NCBI GenBank assembly: GCA_963691655.1
Contig: OY829329.1
Span: 64,474,852-64,538,851, forward strand
Source: Toxonevra muliebris
Taxonomy: Eukaryota; Arthropoda; Insecta; Diptera; Pallopteridae
Direction: 5' to 3'
Length of the DNA: 64,000 bases
The notes beneath the pieces are model-generated. The model made no database searches. It was given only the letters and a program-made list of their open reading frames with translations, and was not told the origin of the DNA. This document shows, in pieces, positions 22,700-35,599 of the stretch (the stretch's first letter is position 1; each line of letters starts with the position of its first letter). The translations under genes were made by a program, and so were the position numbers.

Positions 22700-24950
22700 C
22701 CACCTAGTCCACAGCGCAGTGACCAGTGATAACACTCAACACCATTTACACAGCATGTTTTTGGAGTCGCAAAATACTTTTAGTCCTTTTAATATTTAGT
22801 CGTGGCCACAGGTGCGTAAAATCCATGTTGATTACATTACTGGCAGGCATTGATGACCCTGCTCGGGCAAGTTCGTCCGCCATGCCGTTCCCTTCAATAT
22901 TGCTATGTCCGGGAATCCAAAGTAAACTTACCCAATGTCACGACAATCTTGCACTACCTTTGATTTTATGACAGTACATCCAATAGCTTTCAAGGCAGCT
23001 TGGCTATCCACACAGATTACAGCTTCCTTGTGGAACGTGCTTTTTATGTGTTCCGCTGCCTTCATGATAGCATAAACCTCTAATTGGAATACGCTACAGT
23101 AATCCTATATGAATTTCGGATTTGTTGCATTTCACAAAAAATTTCCGCACCAGCCCTCCTTTTACCTTTGAGCCATCAGTAAAGTAGATTGTTGAAAGGT
23201 CTTCAACATCAGGCTGCAGTCAGCTATTTCTGGAGGGATAGTCGGTCGGAATTTTCTATTCAAAATCACTTACCTATAAGGCTGTGCGTGGTATCACCTC
23301 TCATTAAGCTGTCCTGTATACTAGAGTCTTGGCAGTTGGTCACCTGGTAAGACTCTCTCAATCTGAGAATAGTCTTTGCTGCATTACCCTTTACAAATAT
23401 GCCCAGGAGGTGAAGGCGTAGAATCATTTCCAGGGTCATTCGTGGAGTATTTCTTACAATTCCTGTAATACCCAGAAGGGCGAGTCTTTGCACCATTTCT
23501 AGTTCGCATCGGTTGCTTTTCTGGCCATTGTCGGCCACCATACTAGAAAACCGTATGGTTGACCTGATTATCGCCATATACATCCAATGGATTATGTACG
23601 GCTTTAATCCCCCTCTCTTCCCGAAGGTCCTCTTGCGAGCATATAGAGCATTAAATCCTTTTCTCAGTCTTTCTTCTGTGTTCCGCTTCCACAAGCGCTT
23701 TGAGTACAGAATTATGCCTAAATATTTGGCCTCTTTTGATAGGTTCAGAGTGAACCCTTCCATTTTTGGAAGTGTGATCTGCTGAGACCGTGTTTTCTTG
23801 GTGAACAAGACTAGTTCAGTCTTGCCCACTTTTAAAGATCACCTAAGGTGGATTCCATCTGTTGACTGATCGTTGGTAAGTACTTACCTTGAATCATAAT
23901 GACAATATCGTCCGCATAGGCATCTATGCTAGTGCTTTTACTTTGAAAGGCTTTAAGAATTTCGTCAACTACCAGCAGTCATAGAAGAGGAAATAGCACC
24001 CCACCTTGAGGTGTCCCCCTTGTGGTTCTCCTTCGGATGGATGTTGGTCCCATTGCTAAATTGATCATCCTGCCGTCCATCCAGTCGATTATAAACCTTT
24101 CTACCTCATGTGCACGAAGCGCCTCGATTATGGCCTCTGTGGTTACATTGTTCAAAGCTCCTTCGATATCGAGAAAAGCAGTCATTGTGTATTGCTTTAA
24201 GGTCAGTAATTTTTCTATACTGCTGACTAAGCAGTGAAGAGCACTGTCTATTGATCTCTCTCGGAGATAAGCACATTGTGCTTTACACAATTCAGTAGTT
24301 AGCCCTCTCTATTTATTAATCTTTCCAAGGTTTTCAGAAAGAATGAAGAAAAACTGATTGGTCTATAATCTTTATCCATAGTGTGGCTAGGTTTCCCAGC
24401 TTTGACCTTGACTTCTTTCACTGTTTTTGAACTACACACCCCCCCCCCCCCCTCCCCCCAGCAGACATTCCTTGAAGATCTTATCCAGGTGTTGTATATA
24501 CAGTCTCCAGCCTGATGTCGCATTGCTGGTATGATACCATCAAGGCCTGCGGATTTGAAGGGGTCCAACGAGTTTTTTGCCCATTTGACCTCTCTAGGCT
24601 CTACAATTTCTGCAACAATTTCCGGGGGTGCTAATTCCCTTGGTTGCTCTGAGGGTTTGCCAGAATCATTAGGAAAGTGAGTCTTCGTGAGTCTCTAGCG
24701 ACTTTTCACTAGATTCTGTCCATGAGCCGTCTGGCTTGCAGATGCAGCTAAGAACGCAGTGCTGCTTAGATAGTAACCTTTTCAGCCTGGTCAACTCATT
24801 CACGTAATCTATGTATTTGCAAAAGTCTCGCCATAAATCTCTTTTTGCAATACAGACTGCTCTATTGAAGTTGTTGAAACTCTTCCAGTCTCTTTCTTTC
24901 CTAATTTTTTTGCTCTGTTTAACAGTTGCCTTGTCATTGTCGAATCACAT
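22700..24950 (-). mobile_element. LOA/I-like LINE fragment: RT, RNase H and C-terminus
   Basis: Reading leftwards, the order is pre-RT linker (24,950-24,600); FKSAGLDGIIPA and KDYRPISFSSFFLKTLERL (about 24,540-24,310); AYLRERSIDSALHCL and motif A AFLDIEGALNN (about 24,280-24,150); TPQGGVLFPLL (motif B, about 24,000); a degraded YADD region (about 23,900); and the thumb MGKTELVLFTKKTR...KEAKYLGIIL (23,829-23,266). An RNase H follows, with IYFTDGSK near 23,190, VDSQAALKAI near 23,000 and a WIPGHSNIEGN-type motif near 22,910, and then a TGHCA-type motif near 22,720. Many stops and frameshifts are present. A run of 14 C plus 6 C (24,439-24,459) interrupts the pre-RT part. The 5' end is truncated and the 3' end is blurred where it meets the R1 fragment. 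Confidence 0.85.
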
Positions 24951-26879
24951 TATGCGAAAATGAGCAGAACACACGCATGTTTGTTTATATATATGTCGAG
25001 TTAAATTGTTTTCATTCAACTCTTGGCTCTCTTTCTCTCTTAAATCGACCTTTCAGGGTAATATGAATTATTTTGAATGATAAAAAACGCAAAATATATG
25101 CATGAATTATGTGAGCCTGTTAATAAAAGTATACACTTTATTTCAGATAAAGTTAAATATTACCTAATTCGATTGTAAAAAGAATCTTTCTATAAAATTT
25201 ACAATTACATTCGTTCAACTTTATTTCTACCATATATTTTCTTTTTCTTTATATAGTATTTTGTTCTTGTGTTATTTGCACACAAATCCTTATGTAATTC
25301 CAACACAAATAGAACTTTAATCAATTAAAATCTACACGAAAAGTTTTCAAAAACTGAAACTTTATTTACATTTGACTAGAGTTAGAGTAAGCAAAAATTA
25401 TGTAGTAAGAGCAGAGAGCAAAGAGCGAACTGCAGCCAGAAGAATTAGAGGTAGGCAAGTCATGAGAAATAAAGAGCACCCACACACCCACACATACACA
25501 CACACACACATGGTTATTCTCTTTTCCGCACATCCGCCAACATATTACCAACATTGGTGACATTTTGCTGTCGGAGAGAGCACACTACAAAATAAAGTTC
25601 ATACTTCTAAACAATTGTATCCGTAATATTTGAATGAGAGATAGAGAAGGAATAGAGGAGAGCCAGACGAATAAAGGGACACAGACAAAAGCGGAAGTAG
25701 GTATAGGTGAAGCTGCTGACTTTTGTTGTTTTTGTTTGTGGTTATCTGCTTGACTTTTTGGTTTTTATCTGTTTTGTTTTATGTTTTTTTTGTTTTATGT
25801 TTTTTCGTTTGCTCTTTTTGTTGTTATTGTTGGTTTTTATTTACATCTCTTTTTTGTTTGTGTCTTTTCGTTTGCGTCTCTGAAATTTAACTTACTCATA
25901 CTACTAGCAGCGAATTTTTGCTTTTTTTTGGTTTGCTTTGTTACTCTTTATGCTCTATGGATTTGTTGGTCTTGTTGCTGGTGTTGTTGCTATGCTGCTT
26001 TATTTTTCTGAATACTACAGATACATACATTTACGAATGTATATACACTTACATACATATTCGCCATATTCGCATATTTTTGTACACTTTGGTGTACCAA
26101 GATAATAAGATAAATGTCCTCAAAGGACTTCACGACAGCAGCCACAACAACAGACACACTTTCATGTTGTGAGAAATTTCAAGAATTTTATGATAATAAA
26201 TATTTTCGGTTTACACGCAGATGATGTTGATGATGACGGTCAAGCAAGCGCATGTTATGTGTTTTGAACGTACACAGTAGAGCTTTTTATTTTCTTCTTT
26301 TTTTGGGTTTTTTCGTCCTTCAGTTTTCTTTATTTCTACATTTTTTTTTCTTTTATATAGTGAGAATTTGCTGCAGTTTTGTACATTACACTCAAATTGC
26401 ATTTCTATTAAATTCACAAATGATTTTGTTGAATGTTTTTTTTTTTTTTGTTTTTTTTTTGCTTGCTTGGGGAATTTATGTTGCAATAGATTTTATTTTT
26501 AGTCACTATTTTGTAATGACACTATATAAACATATACATGCATGTACTTATTTTGCATTTGTGAAATTTTGCAACTATATATATATATGTAGATATATGC
26601 ATGTATTTCTATATATTCTATTATATTTTTTGTGGAATTTAATTAAATGTTTTTGGCAAACTACTGCTCTTCGTTTTTTTTTTTGACATTATCAAAGTGA
26701 TGCATGCACGCATGCACGTTTGATTTTTAAATTTTATTTAGAAAAATTGTATAACTTCTGTTGAAATTTTATTATATTTCTGCAAATATTAAAAAGGAAA
26801 AGTTAATTAACGTGGAAAGAAATAAAAATATAAACAAAAAATATGGAAAATTTTTTATATTTATGCATTGATATACTTA
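24951..26879. other. AT-rich non-coding stretch
   Basis: No gene is recognised. A CA microsatellite lies near 25,480-25,510, with TTTTTTGTT-rich runs near 25,730-25,860 and T-homopolymers near 26,439-26,460. Open frames (25,781-26,172, 26,252-26,686) are Phe/Leu-rich translations of T-rich DNA. Confidence 0.45.
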
Positions 26880-27093
26880 GGCCGTGGTTACATTGAAAAT
26901 CTTTCCCTCGTCCTCAGAGTTCGTTGCAGAGTCGCATTTCATCGAAATGTACTTTTCTGTTTAATACTATTTATTGTGTAGTGAAACTTTTCTCGGTTTG
27001 CGATAGATTCAGCATATTCTGTTCAATCTGAGAGTGAGTTGCAGCAACCGTTTCTTTTTGTTTATCGAATAAAATTTCAATATAACCACGGCT
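26880..27093. mobile_element. PIF/Harbinger-like MITE
   Basis: The left end GGCCGTGGTTACATTGAAAA and the inverted right end AGCCGTGGTTATATTGAAAT form a terminal repeat of about 20 bp. The flanks are TTA (26,877-26,879) and TTA (27,094-27,096), fitting the 3-bp TWA duplication known for PIF/Harbinger transposons. It is 214 bp long with no coding capacity. Superfamily assignment rests on terminus and duplication only. Confidence 0.68.
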
Positions 27094-27214
27094 TTACTCT
27101 TTTACTGAAATTCATAGACTGTGTCAAATTGCAAAATCTGTCAATACGAATCAGCTGTTATTAAAAAGTTAATTGCGTTGATAAGCATGACGAAATTTGC
27201 TTTTTATTGTATGT

Positions 27215-27480
27215 CATATGAATTTGTTAGACTGCAACAAAAAATGCGATTTTTTACGTGACTGTTGTTGTTGAAGCTTTTCCACTCTTCTTCTTTCTAT
27301 TTTCTGAAGCTTTTCTTCTGTTGATACTTTCTACACTTATCGGCACGGACATGATGTAGCACACGTATTTAAAAATGAGAGGAAAACAACTATATGGAAA
27401 CAAACTCTCTCACTAAAGCACATGAGATAAAACTGCAAGAAGTCGACTCTCTGTTTGATTGTATGCAGCCGATCCTCATA
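27215..27480 (-). repeat. Dispersed repeat, third copy of the 45.65-46.13 kb family
   Basis: Read on the minus strand this matches the two plus-strand copies at 45.65-46.13 kb through ordered blocks: GACTTCTTGCAGTTTTATC, CATGTGCTTTAGTGAGAGAG, ACGTGTGCTA, GTGCCGATAAGTGTAGA, AGTATCAACAGA and GTCACGT..GTTGCAGTCTAACAAA. It has no coding function. Its class is unknown, and the ordered structure suggests a promoter or UTR-like piece of a larger element. Confidence 0.75.
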
Positions 27481-29006
27481 TGACTTGATTCGCTTAACAC
27501 TCAAAACAGCATAACTTCACTTCTTATTAGTTTAGTATGAGTGCAACAACGACACGATTTCCATTGTAAAATTTTGGATTTACCCTCTCTAAAGAAGTTT
27601 CACTTCAAAAATTACTTCAATACCATAATACCTCTTGAAAAGACCGCAAACTTAGTTGCCTCAATGCCACGACGCACAGTGATTTGATCCCATACAACGT
27701 GGGAGCAAACTTAGAAGAAGTGCTCTGATTTTGATAAAATTTCGTGGGCTATTAAATTCTAGATCGCCAAACTCAAATTTAATTTTGCGTTTTTAGGTTT
27801 AACCACTAACTAAGCTTAAAGTTATAATTTCCGTCATATTTGGCAAGCTATAACGAGAAAATGGGCTGTTTGATGATGTTGGAATAAAAATGATATTAAT
27901 AAATGTAACTTTTGACTTTTTACACTTTTAGTCATTTTTCAGCAAAAAGCTTGGACTTAGCTCTCCAGGGGCTGTTGTGCCATAATAGTAGTAGTCGTAG
28001 ATGTAATTTTTCAGCATGATTGCGTATTTTTAGGGTTGACAAAAAAAGTTTAATTCCAATTTTAGTCGAAAAAATCATGTTCAGATCTATTTTAAAATTA
28101 AATTACTTCCTGAAAGCAGAAGAAATCGGAAAATGTTTTTGAATTTTCCGATAAAGCAAGGTGACTTCTAAATTTGAGGAAAACTCCAGGAACATTTTCA
28201 CACATTTTGTAGATTTTCTCTGCCGAATTTCAACAGTTTTCAGTTTTCGTATTTTCAAATCTTGATTAAAAAATAAAGCACCAAAAATTTTCTTGATAAA
28301 TTGCAAACACAAAACTGGAATTTTCGGCAGGACATTATTAAAAATGTATTTTTTAGATGTATTTTACTCAACGGACTAAAAAACTAAAACCGAACGATTA
28401 GTGAAAAATTTGTCGATTTTGAGCTGCTCTTGCACCCACACTAATTATTTTTTTTTTTTTGCCAAGGTTTTTCTTAGTTGGAGTATTATCTTTAAAATGA
28501 CACCAATTTTTTTTTGGTTTTGACATTATGAATTTTATGAATTTTGACTATAAGAAGAATCACTGTGCGACGACTGTAAGCAGCTATTGGAGCCCAAGGA
28601 GGACCACTAAATATTGAAAGTAGCATTAAATATTATATTGCTCTGGCTAAATATTTAGTCCTTGGATAGATTCGTACTGTATGAAGACTTTCCTCATGTT
28701 AATTTTTTTTTTTTTTTGTAAGTGAATTTTGTGAATTTACCTTAATATTGTTTTTGAAAAAAACCTTTTTTTTATAAAACTGCCAGCCTAACTTTTCATT
28801 TAGATTCTTCAGTTATACAGAAACCGAAAATCCGGTGTGATGTATGCAGAATTTTGTTCCTTACTGTATATGTGGAGAGTAAATATGTAAATATGACTCT
28901 CTCTTCTTCGCTTTTCTTGTACTGTGGTGAAATTGTGATATGAAAAATGGGAGAATTTGAGAGAATTAAACACACATAAAAAGAGAACCGAGCTCTGCAG
29001 CATTCT
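27481..29006. other. AT-rich non-coding stretch
   Basis: No gene is recognised. The sequence AAGAAGTTTCACTTCAAAA near 27,592 is shared with 18,035-18,053. T-runs lie near 28,447, 28,700 and 28,767. Open frames are short and featureless. Confidence 0.42.
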
Positions 29007-29014
29007 ATCGCTGA

Positions 29015-29875
29015 CAGGGATGCCAACTCATTTTTTCTCTCTCCCCGATAACCCTCGAGAAATTCCCCGATTCCCGATCGAATTCGCCGCATTGGTATAA
29101 TTTCATATTATAACAGCGCTACACGCACTTTCCATATAAATATTTTACAAAAACGAAATTGACCTCAGTGAGTGTTATTTTAAGACGACCCTGAACTTCC
29201 TCGGTCCAAAACTTGACAAATGTGTATTGGACTAGTAGATTAATAGAAACGTATTTTCTGACTCCAAAATTCTTAACATATAAGCTTTTGCCCACTTTTG
29301 GACATCAAAGGGATTTCTTTTAGCTAAAATAAAAAATGGCAAAAATTTTGTTTTGACAAAAACGGGTTCAAAGATTTGACTATCGATTTTTAATATATAA
29401 AAAATATACTTCATCTTCTTTATGATGGCTGACCGTTAGTGTAAGTTTACAGATTAGTCAGAGTTAATCAGGAGATGCTGGACGAAGGCATAGCTGAGCC
29501 TTTCTGAACGGCCGAAAGGGAAGTCGAAGAGCCGCGCGACTGTTTTGGCCTGACTGACACTCGCCGCTATAATCGTCTATATCTACGAAAGCATTTTGCG
29601 TTCACTGAAATTTTTACAAAATACGTTCGAAATATAATACTTTCAAATAGCATACTTTTTAAAAATCGATTTCTCAAAAAAAAAATATGAAGACTTTAAG
29701 ACCCAAAATAATGAAATATTTCATAAGTTAAACGTTTTACATTACATAAAATTTGACAGAAAATATTCTACAGACTTTAATTACTAAAGCTGAAAGACTT
29801 CAAATTCCTCACAAAAAACAGCTCATTCCCCGATTCCCCTTACCAAGTAAAATTCCCCGCAAGTTGGCATCGCTG
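29015..29875 (-). mobile_element. Non-autonomous hAT-like element, copy C
   Basis: The left end is CAGGGATGCCAACTCA and the right end, inverted, is CAGCGATGCCAACTTG. The 8-bp flanks are ATCGCTGA (29,007-29,014) and ATCGCTGG (29,876-29,883), one mismatch apart. It is 861 bp long, close to copy D (850 bp), and orientation matches copy B. The block order (TCTCCCCGATAACCCTCGAG, GGTATAATTTCATATTATAA, AAAACGGGTTCAAAG, GGCCGAAAGGGAAGTC, CAGCTCATTCCCCGATT) is the same as in copy D. No transposase frame is present. Confidence 0.88.
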
Positions 29876-29883
29876 ATCGCTGG

Positions 29884-32529
29884 TGAAATGATTCTCCGAA
29901 AAATGTTATACAGTTATATCTAACTAGGGGCGTCAACGTATCTATCTGTTAAAATTCTCGTATTCGCACCCTCAAATAGACGATTAACGATGATAAACGA
30001 AGTTGAATCTCAAATTTAGGTATGAATATGCATTGTATATAAAAACTTCAATACATCAAACAACAACAACACGAACCGTAATGCATTTAAGCTCTTTTTC
30101 TCTTTCTCTCTCTTATTTTTCTTTTCCTACTTACTCAACACGTGCGTACCTCTGTGGCCGTGTCATATTTTTGTTTTAAATTGTATATTAAACTTAAAGC
30201 AACTATAAATGCTGAAGACATGTTTTAAAATGATAATTTACATTATTCATTGCAAAATAATAAAATCTCTAATGAGATTTTGAAATGATATTAAATATCC
30301 TATAGCCCTTAACGTATATTTATATCATTACTGTACTTAAAAATCTTGAGTTTGTGCCATTTTCCTTATATATTTTCTTTATTTTTTCGTCATTATTTGT
30401 TCAAATTTATTGCACTTATAGGGGCCACTTCGATTTTGCAAACTGTAGAGATTTGATACTCATTTCATTGTGTTTTTTCCCCCATACCAAATGCACTTCA
30501 AAGTTACTGATTGTTCATTCTGTGTATGTGTATGTGTATGTGTGTGTGCACGCCTGCCTGTGAATGACAACGAACCAACTTGTGGGTGTGGCATTAGACA
30601 ACAAATATATGCTGAACTTTACACTAAGACATTTGTCGTCTGTGCGGCGACAATTGTCACTTGCAGTCGACTGGCGCGCGCACACACACACTGAAACAGC
30701 ATATTACGATAAAGTTTAAGAAAAAGGAACAAAAAAAAAAACAAGCAGCCAGCAAGCACCCCTTGTGTTTAAGATATAATAGAGGATTGCAATAGCGAGT
30801 TGCTAACTTTCCTTGGAGTTGCTTGCCGTTCTAAAATTTTTTTCGCACTTTTTGAAGTGTGTGAAGTGAGCTCGAGCGTGCCCTGTGATTTTTGCGAGTT
30901 TTGCAAGTTGAAATTTGCTACTTGGAGCATATGTTTTTCTGCGACAACGCGCTCGTATTATTTCTTTACACTTAACAGCGACGCTACAGCGTGAGTGACG
31001 ACAACGACACGACAATGACACGATGAACGTGAAGGAGATTGACGACGACGAGGCAACTGAAGATAATTCTTGTTGAAAATCAATTTCTTGCATCATTGTT
31101 TGCAATGTGAAGTGCGCTGCAAAATACGCTAGTGATTTTGTATTAAAACTTTGCAGCTACTATATTTCAATCGAATGGTATCTATGTATGTATGTATATA
31201 GTAAGCAGATCGTTTCAACGTAAGAACAAGTATCAAACTTGATATAAAATGAAAGCGCACAAGTGTTTTTGAAATGTAGTGAATAAATGTAATGAAGTTT
31301 TTTGTCCAACTTTTCTAATGAGTAACTATTTTTCAACCCATTCTTCGAATAATTTTGAAATTGTTATTAAAATAAAAATGAATGTTTAAATTAATTTAAT
31401 GCCAAAATGTTGTTTAAACATGCAAAAATAATTATTGCTTGCAAGCATTTCAAAACTATAAAGTTCATGCAGGTAGCGTTAAAATATTTATAACACATAT
31501 TCTAGTTATTTTTTATAAAAATATTTTAAATTCTTTCCCCTAAAAATTCTCATTCCTCCTATTATAACCAAAACAAAAAAAAAGAGTCAGTCATGTTTGC
31601 ATAACAAAATTTATCTTGCAAATTTCTCTAATGAATTTATAAATTCCTAAACAATTTTTTTTGTTTGTGTATATGTATGTGTGCGTGTGTGTGTACGTTA
31701 TCAGAAAAGGATTGCGGCTATTTTCGAAAAATTTACATAATACGCACATACATATATATTCGTATTACTCCCTATGCTCACATACACACATACACTGCTC
31801 TCTCTCATTCCTCACCCATTTGCTCTCTCTGCCGCTAGCTCATTTTTCCGCTCGGTTCCTCTGCCGCTCACTCAGTTTGCCGACTGCTCGCTCGGTCTCT
31901 CGCATGCTCCCTGTACATATTAATTTCTGCTACTGCCAGTTACAAATTGTATTCAAGTTTTCACATGCTTGAGGAAAGTTGATAAAAAAAAGAAAACAGA
32001 ATGAAAAATTTCGCCAAACAGGAATAAATTACACAAAACAAAAAACTAGCCACACAAAATACCGAGGGGAAATATAATTCTTTTCTTTTTTTTTTTTGGG
32101 TTGTTATCGTTTTTAGGGTACTACATACGCATTTGTTTTGGGATAATTTTTTTTATTATTCTGCCTTAACCTTAAATTTTAGTTTTTAATAGTGACCTAC
32201 ATATGACGGCCTTTACCATATATTATTTGATGTGATTTGAAAGATAGATAAACAGTGATGCTCAAACGACGAAACCTTCATAGTTGAGTTTCAAGAGAGC
32301 GATGTAGCTCATGTCTCTCTCATGCTGCAAAAGTTTTCAAAATTGTAACGAACCTTTCTTTCTATGGCTGTGGTAGTTTCAGTTGCCTCCAGTGGTTCTA
32401 AAATTTATTGATTGCAGGGAACCCTCAATTTTATTATTGAGACATATTATTTAATTCACAGTTCAATTCTTTGCAATTTAAGTTTATAAAACATAGCAAG
32501 CTTATAAATTTCACTACACTTGGGCTGCA
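29884..32529. other. Non-coding stretch around a possible 5' exon
   Basis: No protein-coding gene is recognised. TG microsatellite sequence lies near 30,522-30,548 and 31,665-31,695, and a TCTCTC/CGCTC pyrimidine-rich patch near 31,798-31,905. The GC-richer 30,640-31,217 segment is listed separately. Confidence 0.42.
30640..31217 (+). other. Possible 5' non-coding exon or promoter region
   Basis: This segment is visibly richer in G and C than its surroundings (for example GTGAGCTCGAGCGTGCCCTG near 30,870 and ACGACAACGACACGACAATG near 30,999) and lacks the low-complexity runs typical of the rest. It contains a short frame, ATG at 31,023 to TGA (MNVKEIDDDEATEDNSC, 17 codons), and ends at a good splice-donor match, AAC/GTAAGAAC, at 31,217/31,218. 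In flies such segments are often 5'UTR exons of genes with long introns. There is no coding exon to connect it to, so this is only inference. Confidence 0.2.
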
Positions 32530-33560
32530 GCGCTGGTCGAGTAAGGCGAGCATGCACAGCGAGCAGTTGATGGTATCGTCGTGTAGTGTACGCCTGGCAA
32601 GGCTAGCGTGCAAGGTGTGCAAAGCATTGATGTCGTCGTGTAGTGCGAAGTGGTGATAACGTCGTGCGGAATGCGTCTGATAGGGCAAGCATGCGAAGCG
32701 TGCAAATCGTTGATAATGTGTGCGGAGTGCGCATGCTTAGAGTTAATAACTTCGTGTGGAATACGCCTGGTAGGGCAAGCGTGTCAAGCATGTATGTCCA
32801 GCCGGTGATTATCGCCTTGTGGCATACGCTTTTGTAGGTAAGCATGTAGAGCGAGTAGCGTTGATAACGTCGCGTGGAATATGCTTTGTAGGGAAGCATG
32901 TAGAGCGCCTAGTCGATGAAATCGTCGTACAGAATATGCTTGGTAGGCTAAGCGTGCGAAGCGTGTATAGTGTTGAGTGCACCTGACAGGGCAAACGTGA
33001 ATAACGTCGTCTGGAGTACGCCTGGTAAGGGAAGCGTGGAAAACGTAGTCTGGAGTATGACTGATAAGACAAGCGTGTGAAGCGTGGATAACGTCTTGGA
33101 GTATGACTGATAAGACAAGCGTGTGAAGCGTGGATAACGTCGTCTGGAGTATGACTGATAAGACAAGCGTGTGAAGCGTGGATAACGTCGTCTGGAGTAT
33201 GACTGATAAGACAAGCTTGTGAAGCGTGGATAACGTAGTCTGGAGTATGACTGATAAAGCTAGCGTGTGAAGCGTGGAAGACGTAGTCTAGAGTATGACT
33301 GATAAGACATGCGTGTGAAGCGTGGATAACGTCGTTTGGAGTATGACTGATAAGACATGCGTGTGAAGCGTGTATAACGTCGTCTGGAGTATGACTAATA
33401 AGACAAGCGTGTGAAGCGTGGATAACGTCGTTTGAAGTATGCCTGATAAGACAAACGTGTGAAGCTTGGATAACGTCGTTTGGAGTATGCCTGTTAAGAC
33501 AAGCGTGTGAAGCGTAGATAACGTCGTCTTAAATACGCCTGATAGGGCAAGCGAGTAGTT
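32530..33560. repeat. 48-bp minisatellite, about 20 units
   Basis: The unit reads GGAGTATGACTGATAAGACA then AGCGTGTGAAGCGTGGATAA then CGTCGTCT. Unit starts lie at 33,052, 33,098 (2 bp short), 33,146, 33,194 and 33,242, and on to about 33,490. Units between about 33,050 and 33,530 are very alike. Leftwards to 32,530 they become divergent but keep AATACGCCTGGTAGGGCAAG and GTGTGAAGCGT words. Since 48 is divisible by 3, more than one frame on the minus strand stays open and yields 16-residue repeats (for example LSYQSYSRRRYPRFTR). These are repeat translations and not evidence of a gene. Confidence 0.93.
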
Positions 33561-33604
33561 GCGAGTAACAAAGCGAGTAGCCGATGTTAAAATATCGTAT
33601 TTCA

Positions 33605-35232
33605 AGCTATGAACGTGATGTGGGTGGAGTAGATGGTCCGTAATTGTTCTTCTTGTCGTTGTGTCATTTTAAGTTACCAAAAGTTCATCTGGGATTATAT
33701 GATATGGACTATACTATCCAAGTGGCACCACACGGTCTGATTATTGCGCTCAGTACTGTACTGTACACTACTGAGAGCTAGGTCGTATAATTTTCCCTAT
33801 CTGTGCCTACTCACCAAAAAGCTTGTTTCTTCTATGTATTCGCCTTGCCAGTCAGAAAGCAAAAAAGCGAGCTGCTCTGTTCTGCCTATGTCATATGAAG
33901 TTCTTCCTCTACTTCTTTATTCCAGTTCGTTGTAGTCACGACTGTAATACGTGAGGTTGTATTTTTGTTGCTTCACTGCCATTGGTTGTTCCCGATCGCG
34001 TGACATTTATGTACACGCAATTTTAAGGTTTGATCGAATTAAAGGTGTCTGCCTTGTTTAATTGCTTTTTCCTCTCCTTCGCAGTCGACGTGGCGGTGTG
34101 CGCTGTTGCTGGCATCATTCATTGTATATATTTTGTTGTTGCCATGTCAGCTTTTTTGTTTTCTTTATTGTGCGCATGGATTGTCCCAGGGGGAAAAAAA
34201 GCTGTATAGTCCCTTCTCCCAGTGTGGTGCAATTCGGTTGGCCCAAAGTTGTGTCATCACAAAACCAATCACCGATTTTTGGCGGTTTTTTCAAAAAAAT
34301 TCGAATGTCTCAAGAAAAGCCATGTAAAATTTATATTTTTTCAACACTAACAAAGATGTCTACCAAATTTTAAAATGATATCTTTTTTCTCTCCGATTTT
34401 GAAAATTTCTTATTTCTTCTTAAAAATATTAAACTGAATCACTGAATTTTTATTTTTTCCCGATGTCCCTCAAAAAATTCCATGATTTTCTTCAAAATTC
34501 CCAGCACTGGTATAATTTCATATTATGCATTCCTATTGATGCATAGGATACAGTAAAAATCTAATTAAATAAACGTAGCGTAACGTAGCATAAAAATTCG
34601 TTGAAAATCCTTTCCTTTCGATCAATCAAATACAAAAATTTGGAATAATCAATATCAAATTAAAATTTAATTAAATAAGAATTAGTAACTAACATCACTC
34701 AAGAAATACTTGGGAAAATTCTATCCATTTAATATTATAATAATTTTTCAATCATAATTGCTTCATTGCAAAATAATTCTTTAGCAATAAGTTTTATCCC
34801 TTATAAAATACAATTCAGTTTAAAAAGAATAACAATAAAAAGCCATTTAAGTAAGCACTAAGAACATGCCACAAAGCATAAGTTTCAAGCGTAATTGAAC
34901 TTTTGATGGCAAAGGTTTTTCTAACTGCGTAAATTCACGAGAGAGAGTGAAAAAAATGCACACAACATTTGCTGCTAATGTTCAATAGCTACTGCTGCGC
35001 TGATTGTTGTTGGTTGCTGTATGTAGCTGCTGCTCTGTTTAATTAAAAATTCCAATATGATTGCACTTTAATTGCTAATGAAGCACTGAAGATAGATAGA
35101 CAGGCAGACAGACAGACAGACAGAATGTTGTATAGATGAATAAATGGAAGGACACAATTATCCACGTTGCTATCACTATCACACAATTTGAAATCACTGC
35201 ATACATAACGCTTTCCGCACTATGTAACTATA
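33605..35232. other. Non-coding stretch
   Basis: No gene is recognised. The words CCGATTTTTGGCGGTTTTTT near 34,271 recur in slightly changed form near 38,579, suggesting another shared repeat. A (CAGA)n run lies near 35,099-35,124. A fragment of the hAT-like family is listed separately. Confidence 0.4.
34455..34530 (-). mobile_element. Degenerate fragment of the hAT-like family
   Basis: TTTTTTCCCGATGTCCCTCA, AAAATTCCATGATTTTC and GCACTGGTATAATTTCATAT follow the same order as the CAGGGATG-side subterminal region of copies B and C (TCTCCCCGATAACCCTCGAG, AATTCCCCGATT, GCCGCATTGGTATAATTTCA). The terminus itself and the rest of the element are missing. Confidence 0.55.
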
Positions 35233-35599
35233 TATGTATGCAGTAGCGTATCCAGAGGGGGGCTATAGGGGCTAAAGCCCTCCCCAGGACTGGTATAATC
35301 TTATAGTAAACAGCTATTTTTAAGAAATCAAAAATATTTAGATTTTTCCAAAAAAAAAAAGCCATTGGCAGTGAAAAGTATATACTTTCAATAAACGAAA
35401 AACTTTAGGATTTAAAATATTATTTTATATTATATTTTATTTTAATAATAATAATTTAATATCAATATTAAAATAGGATCGGATATTTCAATCAATTCTG
35501 ATTAGCCGCCATGCTGGGCGTGTCAATAGGATGCACTTTACAGTGTAACTGGTTATTAAATACATTCAGACTACATTAAATCTACAATTTCAATGCCAG

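Noticed and set aside
32252..32275. CAGTGATGCTCAAACGACG as a hAT-like terminus
   Set aside because: No matching inverted end or 8-bp duplication was found downstream or upstream.
32434..33605. Many overlapping minus-strand open frames of 60-105 codons with Tyr/Ser/Arg or Leu/Thr repeats
   Set aside because: They follow the 48-bp minisatellite. A period divisible by 3 keeps more than one frame open, so openness is not evidence of a gene.
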